A stretch of DNA of 64,000 nt from Actinomadura viridilutea (GTDB lineage Bacteria; Actinomycetota; Actinomycetes; Streptosporangiales; Streptosporangiaceae). Shown in pieces: positions 8,599 to 16,396 of the stretch. The DNA lies in NCBI GenBank assembly GCA_003001795.1, contig PVNI01000009.1, forward strand, positions 223,380-287,379, in the 5' to 3' direction. Position 1 is the first letter of the stretch. Every line of letters begins with the position of its first letter. Made by a program: the position numbers and the translations under genes. The notes below the pieces were generated by a model. It worked only from the letters and a program-made list of their open reading frames with translations, did not search any database and was not told the origin of the DNA.

Positions 8599-8614
8599 CG
8601 TGAAAGCTTTCACG
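8599..8614. promoter_or_regulatory. 16-bp perfect palindrome upstream of LPMO gene
   Basis: CGTGAAAGCTTTCACG is a perfect palindrome just after the stop of the Sel1 gene and about 95 bp before the LPMO start. Its AAAGCTTT-centred form resembles LacI-family operators of actinobacterial glycoside-utilisation genes. It is too short and too loop-free to be a strong terminator. Confidence 0.55.
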
Positions 8615-8653
8615 GACGGATGACGAGTCGTCGACCCCGGGTTAGCATCCGCA

Positions 8654-8667
8654 TGGGAGCGCTCCCA
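8654..8667. promoter_or_regulatory. CelR/CebR-type operator TGGGAGCGCTCCCA
   Basis: This 14-bp palindrome is identical to the operator known for the LacI-family cellobiose-responsive repressors CelR (Thermobifida) and CebR (Streptomyces). It lies just downstream of a candidate -10 (TAGCAT, 8643-8648), so a bound repressor would cover the transcription start of the LPMO gene. Confidence 0.85.
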
Positions 8668-8707
8668 ATCCGGCATTCCCCCCCGCCACCGGAACGGAGA
8701 ACGCGCC

Positions 8708-9361
8708 ATGCGCTTCAAGCGAATGCTCCGCCGTGCCCTGACCGTCGCGTCCGCCGCGGCCCTCGTGCCGGTCCTGTGGGTCGACACCGCGTCCGCCCAC
8801 GGCTCCGTCATCGACCCGGCGTCCCGCAACTACGGCTGCTGGCTGCGCTGGGGCAACGACCACCTGAACCCCGCGATGCGGGAGCAGGACCCGATGTGCT
8901 GGCAGGCGTTCCAGGACAACCCCAACGCCATGTGGAACTGGAACGGCCTGTACAAGAACAACGTCGGCGGCAACCACCAGGCCGCGGTGCCCGACGGCCA
9001 GCTGTGCAGCGGCGGCCTGGCCGAGGGCGGCCGGTACCGCTCGCTGGACACCCCCGGTCCGTGGACGATGACGGACGTCGGCACCACCTTCACGATCAAC
9101 CTGTACGACCAGGCCAGCCACGGCGCCGACTACATCCGCGTCTACGTGACCCGCCAGGGCTACGACGCCCTGACCCAGCCGCTGCGCTGGAGCGACCTGG
9201 AGCTGGTCCGTGAGACCGGCCGGTACGCGCCCAGCAACAACTACGTGGTGCCCAACGTGAGCGCGCCCGGCCGCAGCGGCCGCCACGTCGTGTTCACCAT
9301 CTGGCAGGCGTCGCACATGGACCAGACGTACTACATCTGCAGCGACGTCAACTTCCGCTGA
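8708..9361 (+). CDS. Secreted AA10 lytic polysaccharide monooxygenase
   Basis: A 217-residue copper oxidase that cleaves crystalline polysaccharide. A signal peptide (RRALTVASAAALVPVLWVDTASA) ends so that His31 becomes the mature N-terminus, which supplies the copper histidine brace. The second ligand is His138 in the DQASHGADY motif. NYGCWLRWG, NPNAMWNWNG and QASHMDQTYY are characteristic of the single-domain actinobacterial AA10 group. No carbohydrate-binding module is attached. The family includes chitin- and cellulose-active members; the CelR-type operator upstream argues for induction by cello-oligosaccharides and does not match the DasR signature. The 3' end overlaps the convergent histidine kinase gene by 31 bp. 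Confidence 0.93.
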   Translation: MRFKRMLRRALTVASAAALVPVLWVDTASAHGSVIDPASRNYGCWLRWGNDHLNPAMREQDPMCWQAFQDNPNAMWNWNGLYKNNVGGNHQAAVPDGQLCSGGLAEGGRYRSLDTPGPWTMTDVGTTFTINLYDQASHGADYIRVYVTRQGYDALTQPLRWSDLELVRETGRYAPSNNYVVPNVSAPGRSGRHVVFTIWQASHMDQTYYICSDVNFR

Positions 9362-10638
9362 TCCGCCGAGGCGCCGTCCGGCGCCGCCCGCGTCCCGCCG
9401 GAAGCCGCGCCGCAGCCGGCGGGACGCGCCTGTTCCCGGGCAGGCAGGCGCACGGTGACGACGAGCCCGCCGCCCGCTCGGGGCTCGGCGGTGACCGTCC
9501 CTCCGTGGGCTCTGGCCGTGGCGCGGACGATCGACAGGCCCAGGCCCGAACCCCGGTCGGAGCGCACCCGGTCGGTGCCGAGGCGGCGGAACGGCTCGAA
9601 GATGGTCTCCGCCTCGTAGGGCGGGACGACCGGCCCGGTGTTGACGACCACGAGTTCGGCCCAGCCGGCGCGGCGGCGCGTGGCGACCGACAGCGACCCG
9701 TCCCGATGGTTGTGCCTGATCGCGTTCTCCACCAGGTTCTGCACGAGCCGCTCGATCAGCACGGGGTCGCCCGCCGTCGGCGCCGGCTCCAGCGCGCGGG
9801 ACGCGCTGACGCCGCGGGACGACGCCTCCGCCGCGGCCTGGTCGAGGACGTGCCCGGCCACGTCGGCCAGGTCGAGGGGACTGGTGTCGGTCACCGCGTT
9901 CTCGCTGTCGGCCAGCGTGAGCAGCCCGTCGATGAGCCGTTCGTGCCGGCCGTTGACCACCAGCAGCGACTCGCCGAGCCGCTTGACGTCGTCGGAGGCG
10001 TCGGGACGGCGCAGCGCCACGTCGATGAGCGTGCGGTTGATGGCCAGCGGCGTGCGCAGCTCGTGCGAGGCGTTGGCGACGAAGCGGCGCTGCCCGTCGA
10101 ACGCGCGGGCCAGCCGCTCCAGCATGGTGTCGAACGTGTCGGCCAGCTCCTTGACGTCGTCGCGCGGCCCCCGGTAGGCGATCCGCTCGGTGAGGTTGTG
10201 GCTGCGCGCCACCCGCCGCGCCGTCTCGGTGATCGCGTGCAGCGGGCGCAGCGCCCGGTCCGTGAACAGCCAGCCCAGCCCGAACGCGGCCGCGGTCACC
10301 ACGCTCAGCGCGATGGCGCCCTGCGTGAGCACGGAGTCGAGGATCTCCTGCTGGGAGTCGTCCTTGACCCGAACGATGATGTGCTGCGCCTCCCGGGCGG
10401 AGATGAGGGTGTCCGGCGGCAGTTCGGTGAAGACCCCCTTCTTCACCACCAGCGACGTCCCCGAGGGGGGCGTCCCCGGGGTGCCCTGCCCCACCGGCCC
10501 CGACGGGGACAGGCTGTTCCTGACCAGGAAGTACGTCAGCGCCAGCAGCACCACCCCGCCGATGAGGAACAGACCGCCGTACAGCAGCGTGAGCCGGACC
10601 CGGATCGTGGGCCGGAGCCTGTGCAGCAGCGCTTTCAT
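9331..10638 (-). CDS. Sensor histidine kinase, partner of the 12 kb response regulator
   Basis: A 435-residue membrane kinase. One helix lies near residues 14-36 (LTLLYGGLFLIGGVVLLALTYFL). A short extracytoplasmic sensor segment follows, then a second helix and a HAMP region. The H-box is NASHELRTP with His192. The N-box is NLVENAIRHN and the G-boxes are DRGSGLGLSIV. It should phosphorylate the OmpR-type regulator encoded upstream on the same strand, now separated by a TnpB element. The ATG at 10638 keeps a GGAGG site at the very edge of the element. Its output is probably the divergent lipoprotein/ABC operon. Confidence 0.88.
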   Translation of the reverse strand: MKALLHRLRPTIRVRLTLLYGGLFLIGGVVLLALTYFLVRNSLSPSGPVGQGTPGTPPSGTSLVVKKGVFTELPPDTLISAREAQHIIVRVKDDSQQEILDSVLTQGAIALSVVTAAAFGLGWLFTDRALRPLHAITETARRVARSHNLTERIAYRGPRDDVKELADTFDTMLERLARAFDGQRRFVANASHELRTPLAINRTLIDVALRRPDASDDVKRLGESLLVVNGRHERLIDGLLTLADSENAVTDTSPLDLADVAGHVLDQAAAEASSRGVSASRALEPAPTAGDPVLIERLVQNLVENAIRHNHRDGSLSVATRRRAGWAELVVVNTGPVVPPYEAETIFEPFRRLGTDRVRSDRGSGLGLSIVRATARAHGGTVTAEPRAGGGLVVTVRLPAREQARPAGCGAASGGTRAAPDGASADQRKLTSLQM

Positions 10639-10656
10639 CGGAAACCTCCGAGGAGA

Positions 10657-10736
10657 CCGCCGCCTTGAGGCGGCGGAGGAATCGAACGCCTGCGGTGCAG
10701 GACAGGGGCAGGCGATTCACCGTCGGGTGAATCGCC
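10657..10736 (+). repeat. Left-end hairpins of the TnpB element
   Basis: Two hairpins are visible. The first, 10657-10676, has 8-bp arms and a TTGA loop. The second, 10711-10736, pairs 11 bp (GGCGATTCACC with GGTGAATCGCC) around a 4-nt loop. The first mirrors the right-end hairpin. Confidence 0.7.
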
Positions 10737-10774
10737 GTATCGAACAAACGACCGAAAATGAACTGATCTTGCCG

Positions 10775-10780
10775 TACCGT
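10775..10780 (+). promoter_or_regulatory. -10 box for leaderless tnpB
   Basis: TACCGT is followed by 7 nt and then the GTG at 10788. No ribosome binding site is present. A standard -35 was not recognised. Confidence 0.4.
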
Positions 10781-10787
10781 GTGCGCT

Positions 10788-11957
10788 GTGGCGCGGATCG
10801 TGAAGCGGGCGTACAAGTACCGCTTCTACCCGACTGGCGAGCAGGCCGAAGAACTGCTCAGGACGTTCGGCTGCGTCCGCCTGGTCTACAACAAGGCCCT
10901 TGAGGAGCGAACCCGCGCATACACCATGCAAGGGCGCCGCGTCTCCTACGCGGAGACCTCCGCGATGCTCACCGCATGGAAGCGCACCCAGGAGCTGGCG
11001 TTCTTGGGCGAGGTGTCCTCGGTCCCGTTGCAGCAGGCGCTGCGGCACCTGCAGGCGGCGTTTGTGCACTTCTTCGCCAAGCGGGCCGAATACCCCACGT
11101 TCAAGAGCAGGAAGAAGTCCCGTGCGTCGGCCGAGTACACCCGCTCGGCATTCCGCTGGCGGAACGGGCGCTTGTACCTGGCGAAGATGGACGGCCCGCT
11201 GAACATCGTGTGGTCTCGTCCCCTCCCAGAAGGTGCGGAGCCGTCCACGGTGACGGTGTCGCGCGACAACGCGGGACGCTGGTTCGTGTCCATCCTGGTC
11301 GAGGAGAAGATCCGCCCGCTGCCCCCGGTCGAGCCGGCTGTGGGGGTGGATGCGGGGGTCACGGCGCTGGTGACGCTGTCCACCGGGGAGAAGATCGTCA
11401 ACCCTCAGTATGAGCGTCGGGAGCGGCGCAGGCTCGCCAAGGCGCAGCGTGCCCTGTCCCGCAAGGCCCCCGGGTCGAAGAACCGGGAGAAGGCCCGGCG
11501 ACGAGTCGCCCGCATCCACGCCCGCATCGCCGACCGGCGCCGCGACTTTCTGCACAAGCTGTCGACTCGGCTCGTCCGTGAGAACCAAACGGTCGTGATC
11601 GAGGATTTGACCGTCCGCACCATGGTCCGCAACCGCTCGCTGGCCCGCAGCATCTCCGACGCGGCCTGGCGTGGGCTGCGGTCGATGCTGGAGTACAAGT
11701 GCGACTGGTACGGGCGGAACCTGCTGGTCGTGGACCGCTGGTTCCCTTCCTCCAAGCTGTGCTCGGCATGCGGCGCCTTGCGGGACACGATGCCGCTGAA
11801 CGTCCGGAGGTGGGAATGCGCATGCGGCGCGGTCCACGACCGCGACGTCAACGCGGCCAGGAACATCCTCGCCGCCGGGCTGGCGGAGAGGCGAAACGCC
11901 TGTGGAGCCGGTGTAAGACCTCAAGAGAGTCCTCTCGGACGAGGCGACTGGCTGTGA
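10788..11957 (+). CDS. tnpB: TnpB RNA-guided endonuclease (IS200/IS605 family)
   Basis: A 389-residue TnpB with the typical N-terminus (KRAYKYRFYPTGEQAEELL). The RuvC catalytic residues are all present: Asp188 in VGVDAGVTAL, Glu272 in VVIEDLTVR and Asp353 in HDRDVNAARN. A zinc finger has Cys325/Cys328 (CSACG) and Cys344/Cys346 (CACG), so the second half is CxC, as seen in other actinobacterial copies. Characterised relatives cut DNA next to a transposon-associated motif using an omega RNA made from the right end. The protein appears intact. Start choice between GTG 10779, 10788 and 10800 is unsettled; 10788 fits a leaderless promoter. Confidence 0.9.
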   Translation: MARIVKRAYKYRFYPTGEQAEELLRTFGCVRLVYNKALEERTRAYTMQGRRVSYAETSAMLTAWKRTQELAFLGEVSSVPLQQALRHLQAAFVHFFAKRAEYPTFKSRKKSRASAEYTRSAFRWRNGRLYLAKMDGPLNIVWSRPLPEGAEPSTVTVSRDNAGRWFVSILVEEKIRPLPPVEPAVGVDAGVTALVTLSTGEKIVNPQYERRERRRLAKAQRALSRKAPGSKNREKARRRVARIHARIADRRRDFLHKLSTRLVRENQTVVIEDLTVRTMVRNRSLARSISDAAWRGLRSMLEYKCDWYGRNLLVVDRWFPSSKLCSACGALRDTMPLNVRRWECACGAVHDRDVNAARNILAAGLAERRNACGAGVRPQESPLGRGDWL

Positions 11958-11967
11958 AGCAGGAAGG

Positions 11968-12018
11968 CCAACCGGCGACGGTTGGAAGCCCCCGCCTTCA
12001 GGCGGGGGAGGAAGTCAA
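11968..12018 (+). ncRNA. Right end and candidate omega-RNA 3' scaffold
   Basis: Two hairpins follow tnpB: CCAACC/GGTTGG (11968-11985) and CCCCCGCC/GGCGGGGG (11989-12008). In characterised TnpB systems the omega RNA spans the 3' end of tnpB and the right end, with the guide taken from the DNA just beyond. Here the guide would begin near 12019, inside the 3' end of the response regulator gene. The RNA is inferred from architecture only. Confidence 0.5.
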
Positions 12019-12671
12019 GGGATGCGGTACCCCACTCCCGGGACGGTCTCGATGAGCGGCGGGTCGCCCAGCTTGCGGCGCAGCTTCATGATCGTGACGC
12101 GGACGGTGTTGGTGAACGGGTCGGTGTGCTCGTCCCACACCTTCTCCAGGAGCCGCTCGGCCGACACCACGGCGCCGTCCGCGCGCAGCAGCTCGGCGAG
12201 CACGCCGAACTCCTTGCGCGCCAGGTGGACGTAGCGGCCGTCGCGGTAGACCTCCCGGCGGGCCGGGTCGAGCCGCACGCCCGCGCGTTCCAGCAGCGGC
12301 GGGTCGGCCGGGCGGGCGCGGCGGCCGAGCGCGTGCACGCGCGCCAGCAGCTCCTCGAACGCGAACGGCTTGACCAGGTAGTCGTCGGCGCCCAGGCGCA
12401 GCCCGGCGACGCGGGCCGGGACGTCGGAGGCGGCGGTGAGCATCAGCACCCGTACGTGCGCGCCGGAGTCCACCACCGCGCGGCACACGTCGTCGCCGTG
12501 CACGACCGGCAGGTCCCGGTCCAGGATGAGCACGTCGTAGTCGTTGACGCCCAGGCGTTCCAGCGCCGCGTCACCGTCGTACGCAACGTCCACCGCCAGG
12601 GCCTCGGCGCGCAGGCCCTCGGCGATCGAGTCGGCGAGCATCCGCTCGTCCTCTGCGATCAGTACCCGCAC
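12015..12671 (-). CDS. OmpR-family response regulator
   Basis: A 218-residue two-domain regulator. The receiver has the acidic pocket (AEDE), the phosphoryl acceptor Asp51 in LILDRDLP, and KPF. The C-terminal winged helix is RVTIMKLRRKLGDPPLIETVPGVGYRIP. The stop codon (complement of TCA, 12015-12017) falls within the last bases of the TnpB element, so the natural end was probably replaced at insertion with little loss. The start is the GTG at 12671, preceded by GGAGGACGG. It faces the lipoprotein/ABC operon across a promoter region with TAAC repeats that fit OmpR-type binding. Confidence 0.88.
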   Translation of the reverse strand: MRVLIAEDERMLADSIAEGLRAEALAVDVAYDGDAALERLGVNDYDVLILDRDLPVVHGDDVCRAVVDSGAHVRVLMLTAASDVPARVAGLRLGADDYLVKPFAFEELLARVHALGRRARPADPPLLERAGVRLDPARREVYRDGRYVHLARKEFGVLAELLRADGAVVSAERLLEKVWDEHTDPFTNTVRVTIMKLRRKLGDPPLIETVPGVGYRIP

Positions 12672-12726
12672 CGTGTTCCGTCCTCCGTCTCGGACCGTCT
12701 GGCGGAACAGCTTCGGACATGGCGCG

Positions 12727-12764
12727 TAACGCCGGCATAACGCGAATCGGTTACGGCCGGGTTA
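12727..12764. promoter_or_regulatory. Inverted pairs of TAAC direct repeats, response-regulator box candidate
   Basis: TAAC at 12727 and 12738 (11-bp period) on the plus strand is mirrored by GTTA at 12750 and 12761, also 11 bp apart. Each pair is a one-turn direct repeat, the usual form of an OmpR-family site. The four units lie midway between the divergent regulator and the operon it probably controls. Confidence 0.65.
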
Positions 12765-12831
12765 TGCGCGCGGCGCTGGACTTCCGGGACGAGATTCGGC
12801 GCACAGGGCGCCGACGACGAGGAGTTCGACG

Positions 12832-13389
12832 ATGCGACGACGGATGCTCGTGCCTTTGGCGCTGCTGCCGGCGCTCGCGCTGGGCCCCGCGGCCTGCCGC
12901 GGTGACGGCGGAAGCGATCCCGTGGGCAGCGCCCGGAAGGCGGCGGCCAGCGACCAGGACAAGATGCGCAAGTACGCCCAGTGCATGCGCGAGAACGGCG
13001 TCGACATGGACGACCCGGACCCGAACGGCGGCGGCATCAGGTTCCGCGTGCGTGGGAAGCCCGGCACCGCGAAGGGCGAGGAGACGATGAAGGCCGCCGA
13101 GGAGAAGTGCCGCCACCTGCGACCGGACGGCGGCAAACCGAAGAAGCCGTCGCCCGAAGAGCTGGCCAAGATGCGCGCGATGGCCAAGTGCATGCGCGAG
13201 CACGGGATCAACATGCCCGACCCCGATCCCGACGGCAGGGTCAGGCTCATCCGCAAGAAGGGCGAGCCCGGCCCCGAGCCGAGCAGCCCCGAGTGGCAGA
13301 AGGCGCAGAAGGAGTGCCAGAAGTACGCGCCGAGCCCCAAGGGCGGAGGCGGCGGCGCCGGCATGGTCGGCGGGAAGGCGCCGAAGTGA
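12832..13389 (+). CDS. Lipoprotein with duplicated Cys-pair module
   Basis: A 185-residue exported protein. Its signal ends in a lipobox-like LGPAAC (Cys22). Two similar modules follow: [20 protein letters not shown] and [19 protein letters not shown]. Cys51 and Cys93 in the first correspond to Cys120 and Cys162 in the second, both offset by exactly 69 residues. The function is unknown. Such proteins recur upstream of adaptor/MacB operons in actinomycetes, which suggests a surface sensor or substrate-capture role. GAGGAG precedes the ATG; the stop overlaps the next start (GTGA). Confidence 0.8.
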   Translation: MRRRMLVPLALLPALALGPAACRGDGGSDPVGSARKAAASDQDKMRKYAQCMRENGVDMDDPDPNGGGIRFRVRGKPGTAKGEETMKAAEEKCRHLRPDGGKPKKPSPEELAKMRAMAKCMREHGINMPDPDPDGRVRLIRKKGEPGPEPSSPEWQKAQKECQKYAPSPKGGGGGAGMVGGKAPK

Positions 13390-14438
13390 GCAGGACACGC
13401 AACGTGCTGGCGGGCGTCGTCGGGGCGGCGGTGATCGGCGGCGGCGGGCTGGCCGCGCTCGGGCTGGGCGGCGGCGAGCCCGACCCGGCCGCCGCGCGCG
13501 ACGCGCTGCCGCCCGCCACCGCGCCCATCGAACGCACCACGCTGGTGGAGACGCAGACCGTGGAGGGGACGCTCGGCTACGGCGACACCCGGACCGTGAC
13601 GGGCGCGAGCGGACGCGGCACGGTCACGTGGATCGCCTCGCCCGGAACCGTGGTGTCCCGCGGCCGGTCGGCGTACAAGGTCGACAACCGTCCCGTGCCG
13701 CTGCTGTACGGGAAGCTGCCGGTCTACCGCACGCTCGGCGAGGGCGCCGAGGGCTCCGACGTCAAGCAGCTCGAAAGCAATCTGCGGGCCCTCGGCTACA
13801 CCGGCTTCACCGTGGACGACGAGTTCAGCTCCGCCACGGCCGCCGCGGTCCGGCGCTGGCAGGAGGACCTCGGCCTCCCCGAGACCGGCACGGTGACGCC
13901 CGGGTCGGTGCTGGTGGCGTCCGGCGCGATCCGCGTGGCCGAACGCAAGGCCGAGGTCGGCGACCGGGCGACCGGGCCGATCCTCACCTACACCGGCACC
14001 ACCCGGGAGGTCACCATCGACCTGGACGTCAAATACCAGCGGCTGGCCCGCAAGGGCGCCCAGGTCACCGTCGAGCTGCCCGACGGCGACACCACCAAGG
14101 GCACGATCAGCGAGGTCGGCAAGGTCGCCGAGGAGGGACGGGGCGAAGACGACCCGACCACCGTCGAGGTCACCGTGGCCCTGCGCGGGCAGCGCGGGCT
14201 CGGCTCGTACGACAAGGCGCCGGTGGAGGTGCGGCTGACCGCCGATCGGCACGAGAACGTGCTGGCCGTGCCGGTCGCCGCGCTGCTCGCCCAGCCCGGC
14301 GGCGGCTACGCCGTGCAGGTGGTGGAGGGGACGCGGGTGCGCACCGTGCCCGTGGAGACCGGCGTGTTCAGCGACGGCAAGGTGGAGATCTCCGGGACCG
14401 GGCTGGCCGAGGGCATGAAGGTGGGGGTGCCCGCATGA
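13386..14438 (+). CDS. Membrane-anchored efflux adaptor with peptidoglycan-binding domain
   Basis: A 350-residue periplasmic-adaptor-like protein. An N-terminal anchor ([22 protein letters not shown]) is followed by a barrel/lipoyl-type segment ([15 protein letters not shown]). A PG_binding_1 repeat comes next ([43 protein letters not shown]), and then HlyD-type beta-barrel segments ([31 protein letters not shown]). It likely links the ABC pump to the wall. The GTG start overlaps the preceding stop and its own stop overlaps the following ATG, so translation is coupled. Confidence 0.85.
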   Translation: MSRTRNVLAGVVGAAVIGGGGLAALGLGGGEPDPAAARDALPPATAPIERTTLVETQTVEGTLGYGDTRTVTGASGRGTVTWIASPGTVVSRGRSAYKVDNRPVPLLYGKLPVYRTLGEGAEGSDVKQLESNLRALGYTGFTVDDEFSSATAAAVRRWQEDLGLPETGTVTPGSVLVASGAIRVAERKAEVGDRATGPILTYTGTTREVTIDLDVKYQRLARKGAQVTVELPDGDTTKGTISEVGKVAEEGRGEDDPTTVEVTVALRGQRGLGSYDKAPVEVRLTADRHENVLAVPVAALLAQPGGGYAVQVVEGTRVRTVPVETGVFSDGKVEISGTGLAEGMKVGVPA

Positions 14439-15130
14439 CCCCCGTCGCGGAGCTGCGCGAGGTCACCAAGACCTACCCGGGCGCGGTCACCGCGCTGCAC
14501 GGGGTGTCGGTGGCGATCGCGGCGGGCGAGCTGGTCGCGGTGACCGGGCCGTCCGGGTCGGGCAAGTCGACGCTGCTGCACATGCTGGGCACGCTCGACC
14601 GGCCGAGCTCGGGATCGGTGCTCATCGACGGCCGCGAGGTGTCGCGCATGTCGGACCGGCGGCTGTCGGCGCTGCGCGCCCGGCGGATCGGGTTCGTCTT
14701 CCAGCAGTTCCACCTGGCCGCCGGGGTGAGCGCGCTCGACAACGTGGCCGACGGACTGCTGTACGCCGGCGTGCCGCTCCCGCAGCGGCGGCGCCGCGCC
14801 CGCGCCGCGCTGGAACGCGTGGGGCTCGGCCACCGGCTCGGGCACCGCCCGCACGAGCTGTCCGGCGGCGAACGGCAGCGCGTCGCGATCGCCCGGGCGA
14901 CGGTCGGGGAACCGGCGATGCTGCTGGCCGACGAGCCGACCGGCGCGCTGGACTCGGCGTCCGGCGCGGGCGTGCTGGAGCTGCTGCGCGAGCTGGCCGC
15001 GTCCGGCACGGCCGTCGTGGTCATCACGCACGACCGCGACATCGCCGCGTCGCTGCCCCGGCAGGTGCGCATGCGCGACGGACGCATCGTCCACGACACC
15101 GCGGCCGCCAGGGCGGAGGCCGTGCGGTGA
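14435..15130 (+). CDS. MacB-like ABC transporter ATPase
   Basis: A 231-residue ATPase of the LolD/MacB class. Walker A is GPSGSGKST, the Q-loop is FVFQQFHL, the signature is LSGGERQR, Walker B is [12 protein letters not shown] and the H-loop is ITHD. It powers the permease encoded next. ATGA and GTGA overlaps on both sides place it in one operon with the adaptor and permease. Such units respond to cell-envelope stress or export peptides; the substrate is not evident. Confidence 0.9.
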   Translation: MTPVAELREVTKTYPGAVTALHGVSVAIAAGELVAVTGPSGSGKSTLLHMLGTLDRPSSGSVLIDGREVSRMSDRRLSALRARRIGFVFQQFHLAAGVSALDNVADGLLYAGVPLPQRRRRARAALERVGLGHRLGHRPHELSGGERQRVAIARATVGEPAMLLADEPTGALDSASGAGVLELLRELAASGTAVVVITHDRDIAASLPRQVRMRDGRIVHDTAAARAEAVR

Positions 15131-16347
15131 CGCGGGCGGAGCGCGCACGGCGCGAGCAGGGCGAACGGGTCGCCCGGCTGGGGCCGCGGGACGTGCTGCG
15201 GGTGGGCGCGGCCGGGCTGCGGGCGCGTCCGCTGCGAGTGGTCCTGTCGGCGCTGGGCATCGCGATCGGCATCGCCGCGATGATCGGCGTGGTCGGCATC
15301 TCCGCGTCCAGCCGGGCGCAGCTGCAGGCCGCCCTCGACCGGCTCGGCACCAACCTGCTGACGGTCGCGCCCGGCAAGGACTTCTTCGGCGCGGACGCCG
15401 AGCTGCCCGAGACCGCCCCCGGCATGATCGGCCGGATCCCGGACGTGCTGTCGGCGTCCGCCACCGGCAAGGTCCAGGGCGCCCGGGTCTACCGCAACGA
15501 CCACATCCCCAAGGGCGAGACCGGCGGCATCAGCGTGCTGGCGACGCGGCTGGACCTGCCCCGCACCGTCGGGCTGACGGTGGCCGAGGGCGCCTGGCTG
15601 AACGCGGGCACCGGCCGCTACCCGGCGGTCGTGCTGGGGTCGGAGGCGGCCCGGCGGCTCGGCATCGCCGAGCCGGGCGCGCAGGTCTGGCTCGGCGAGC
15701 AGTGGTTCACCGTCGTCGGGATCCTCGCCCCCGCCGACCTGGCCCCCGAGCTCGACTCGGCGGCCCTGGTCGGCTGGGACGCGGCGGCCGCGCGGCTGGG
15801 CTTCGACGGTCATCCCACCACCGTCTACGCCCGCGCCGCCAAGGACAGGGTCGAGGAGGTGCGCGACCTGCTGGCCGCCACCGCCAACCCCGAGGCGCCC
15901 AACGAGATCGAGGTGAGCCGTCCCTCGGACGCGCTGGCCGCCCAGTACGCCACCGACCAGGCGTTCACCGGGCTGCTGCTCGGCCTGGGCGGGGTGGCGC
16001 TGCTCGTCGGCGGCGTGGGCGTGGCCAACACCATGGTCATCTCGGTGCTGGAGCGCCGCGCCGAGATCGGCCTGCGCCGCTCCCTCGGCGCCACGCGCGG
16101 GCAGATCAGGCTGCAGTTCCTCACCGAGTCGCAGCTGCTGGCCGGGCTCGGCGGGGTCGGCGGCGTGGCCCTGGGGACCGTCGTCACGGCGGTGTTCGCG
16201 GTGCTCCAGGGGTGGCCGACGGTCGTCCCGGCGTGGGCGATGGCCGGGGGCGTCGCCGCCACCCTGGTGATCGGGGCGGTCGCCGGCCTGTACCCGGCGA
16301 TCCGCGCGGCCCGGCTCGCCCCCACCGAGGCGCTCGCCGCCCCCTGA
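15127..16347 (+). CDS. MacB/FtsX-type ABC transporter permease
   Basis: A 406-residue permease with the MacB plan. One N-terminal helix ([21 protein letters not shown]) is followed by a large extracytoplasmic MacB_PCD domain (about residues 60-270). Three C-terminal helices follow, with the FtsX hallmark [28 protein letters not shown] between the first two. It works with the ATPase and adaptor encoded upstream and is the last gene of the operon. The mechanotransmission family does not transport through the bilayer core but drives periplasmic events or efflux. Confidence 0.9.
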   Translation: MTRAERARREQGERVARLGPRDVLRVGAAGLRARPLRVVLSALGIAIGIAAMIGVVGISASSRAQLQAALDRLGTNLLTVAPGKDFFGADAELPETAPGMIGRIPDVLSASATGKVQGARVYRNDHIPKGETGGISVLATRLDLPRTVGLTVAEGAWLNAGTGRYPAVVLGSEAARRLGIAEPGAQVWLGEQWFTVVGILAPADLAPELDSAALVGWDAAAARLGFDGHPTTVYARAAKDRVEEVRDLLAATANPEAPNEIEVSRPSDALAAQYATDQAFTGLLLGLGGVALLVGGVGVANTMVISVLERRAEIGLRRSLGATRGQIRLQFLTESQLLAGLGGVGGVALGTVVTAVFAVLQGWPTVVPAWAMAGGVAATLVIGAVAGLYPAIRAARLAPTEALAAP

Positions 16348-16367
16348 GCCGCTCGCCTGGCGCGCGC

Positions 16368-16383
16368 GGAAGCGCTCGTTTCC
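16368..16383. promoter_or_regulatory. Imperfect palindrome, TetR operator candidate
   Basis: GGAAGCG-CT-CGTTTCC has 7-bp arms with one mismatch. It abuts the TACCAT -10 box (16384-16389) of the tetR gene, so bound repressor would block its own promoter. Confidence 0.5.
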
Positions 16384-16396
16384 TACCATGACCTGC

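Larger units (their letters stand above)
10651..12018 (+). mobile_element. TnpB-only IS200/IS605-type element inserted between HK and RR genes
   Basis: The interval between the kinase start and the regulator end holds a tnpB gene flanked by like-oriented hairpins: CCGCCGCC-ttga-GGCGGCGG (10657-10676) and CCCCCGCC-ttca-GGCGGGGG (11989-12008). Each is followed by AGGAA(G)TC. Such matched hairpins are the end structures of the IS200/IS605 superfamily. No tnpA (Y1 transposase) is present, so the element would need a helper. The right end appears to finish in TCAA (12015-12018), the terminal tetranucleotide known from IS608. The exact left boundary is uncertain. Confidence 0.75.

Noticed and set aside
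8599..8614. Palindrome as a terminator of the Sel1 gene
   Set aside because: With no loop and only 8 bp arms it would form a weak hairpin; an operator for the LPMO gene is more likely.
12719..13090. 123-codon plus-strand ORF overlapping the lipoprotein start
   Set aside because: It is out of frame with the lipoprotein, Arg/Cys-rich, and covers the regulator-binding repeats.
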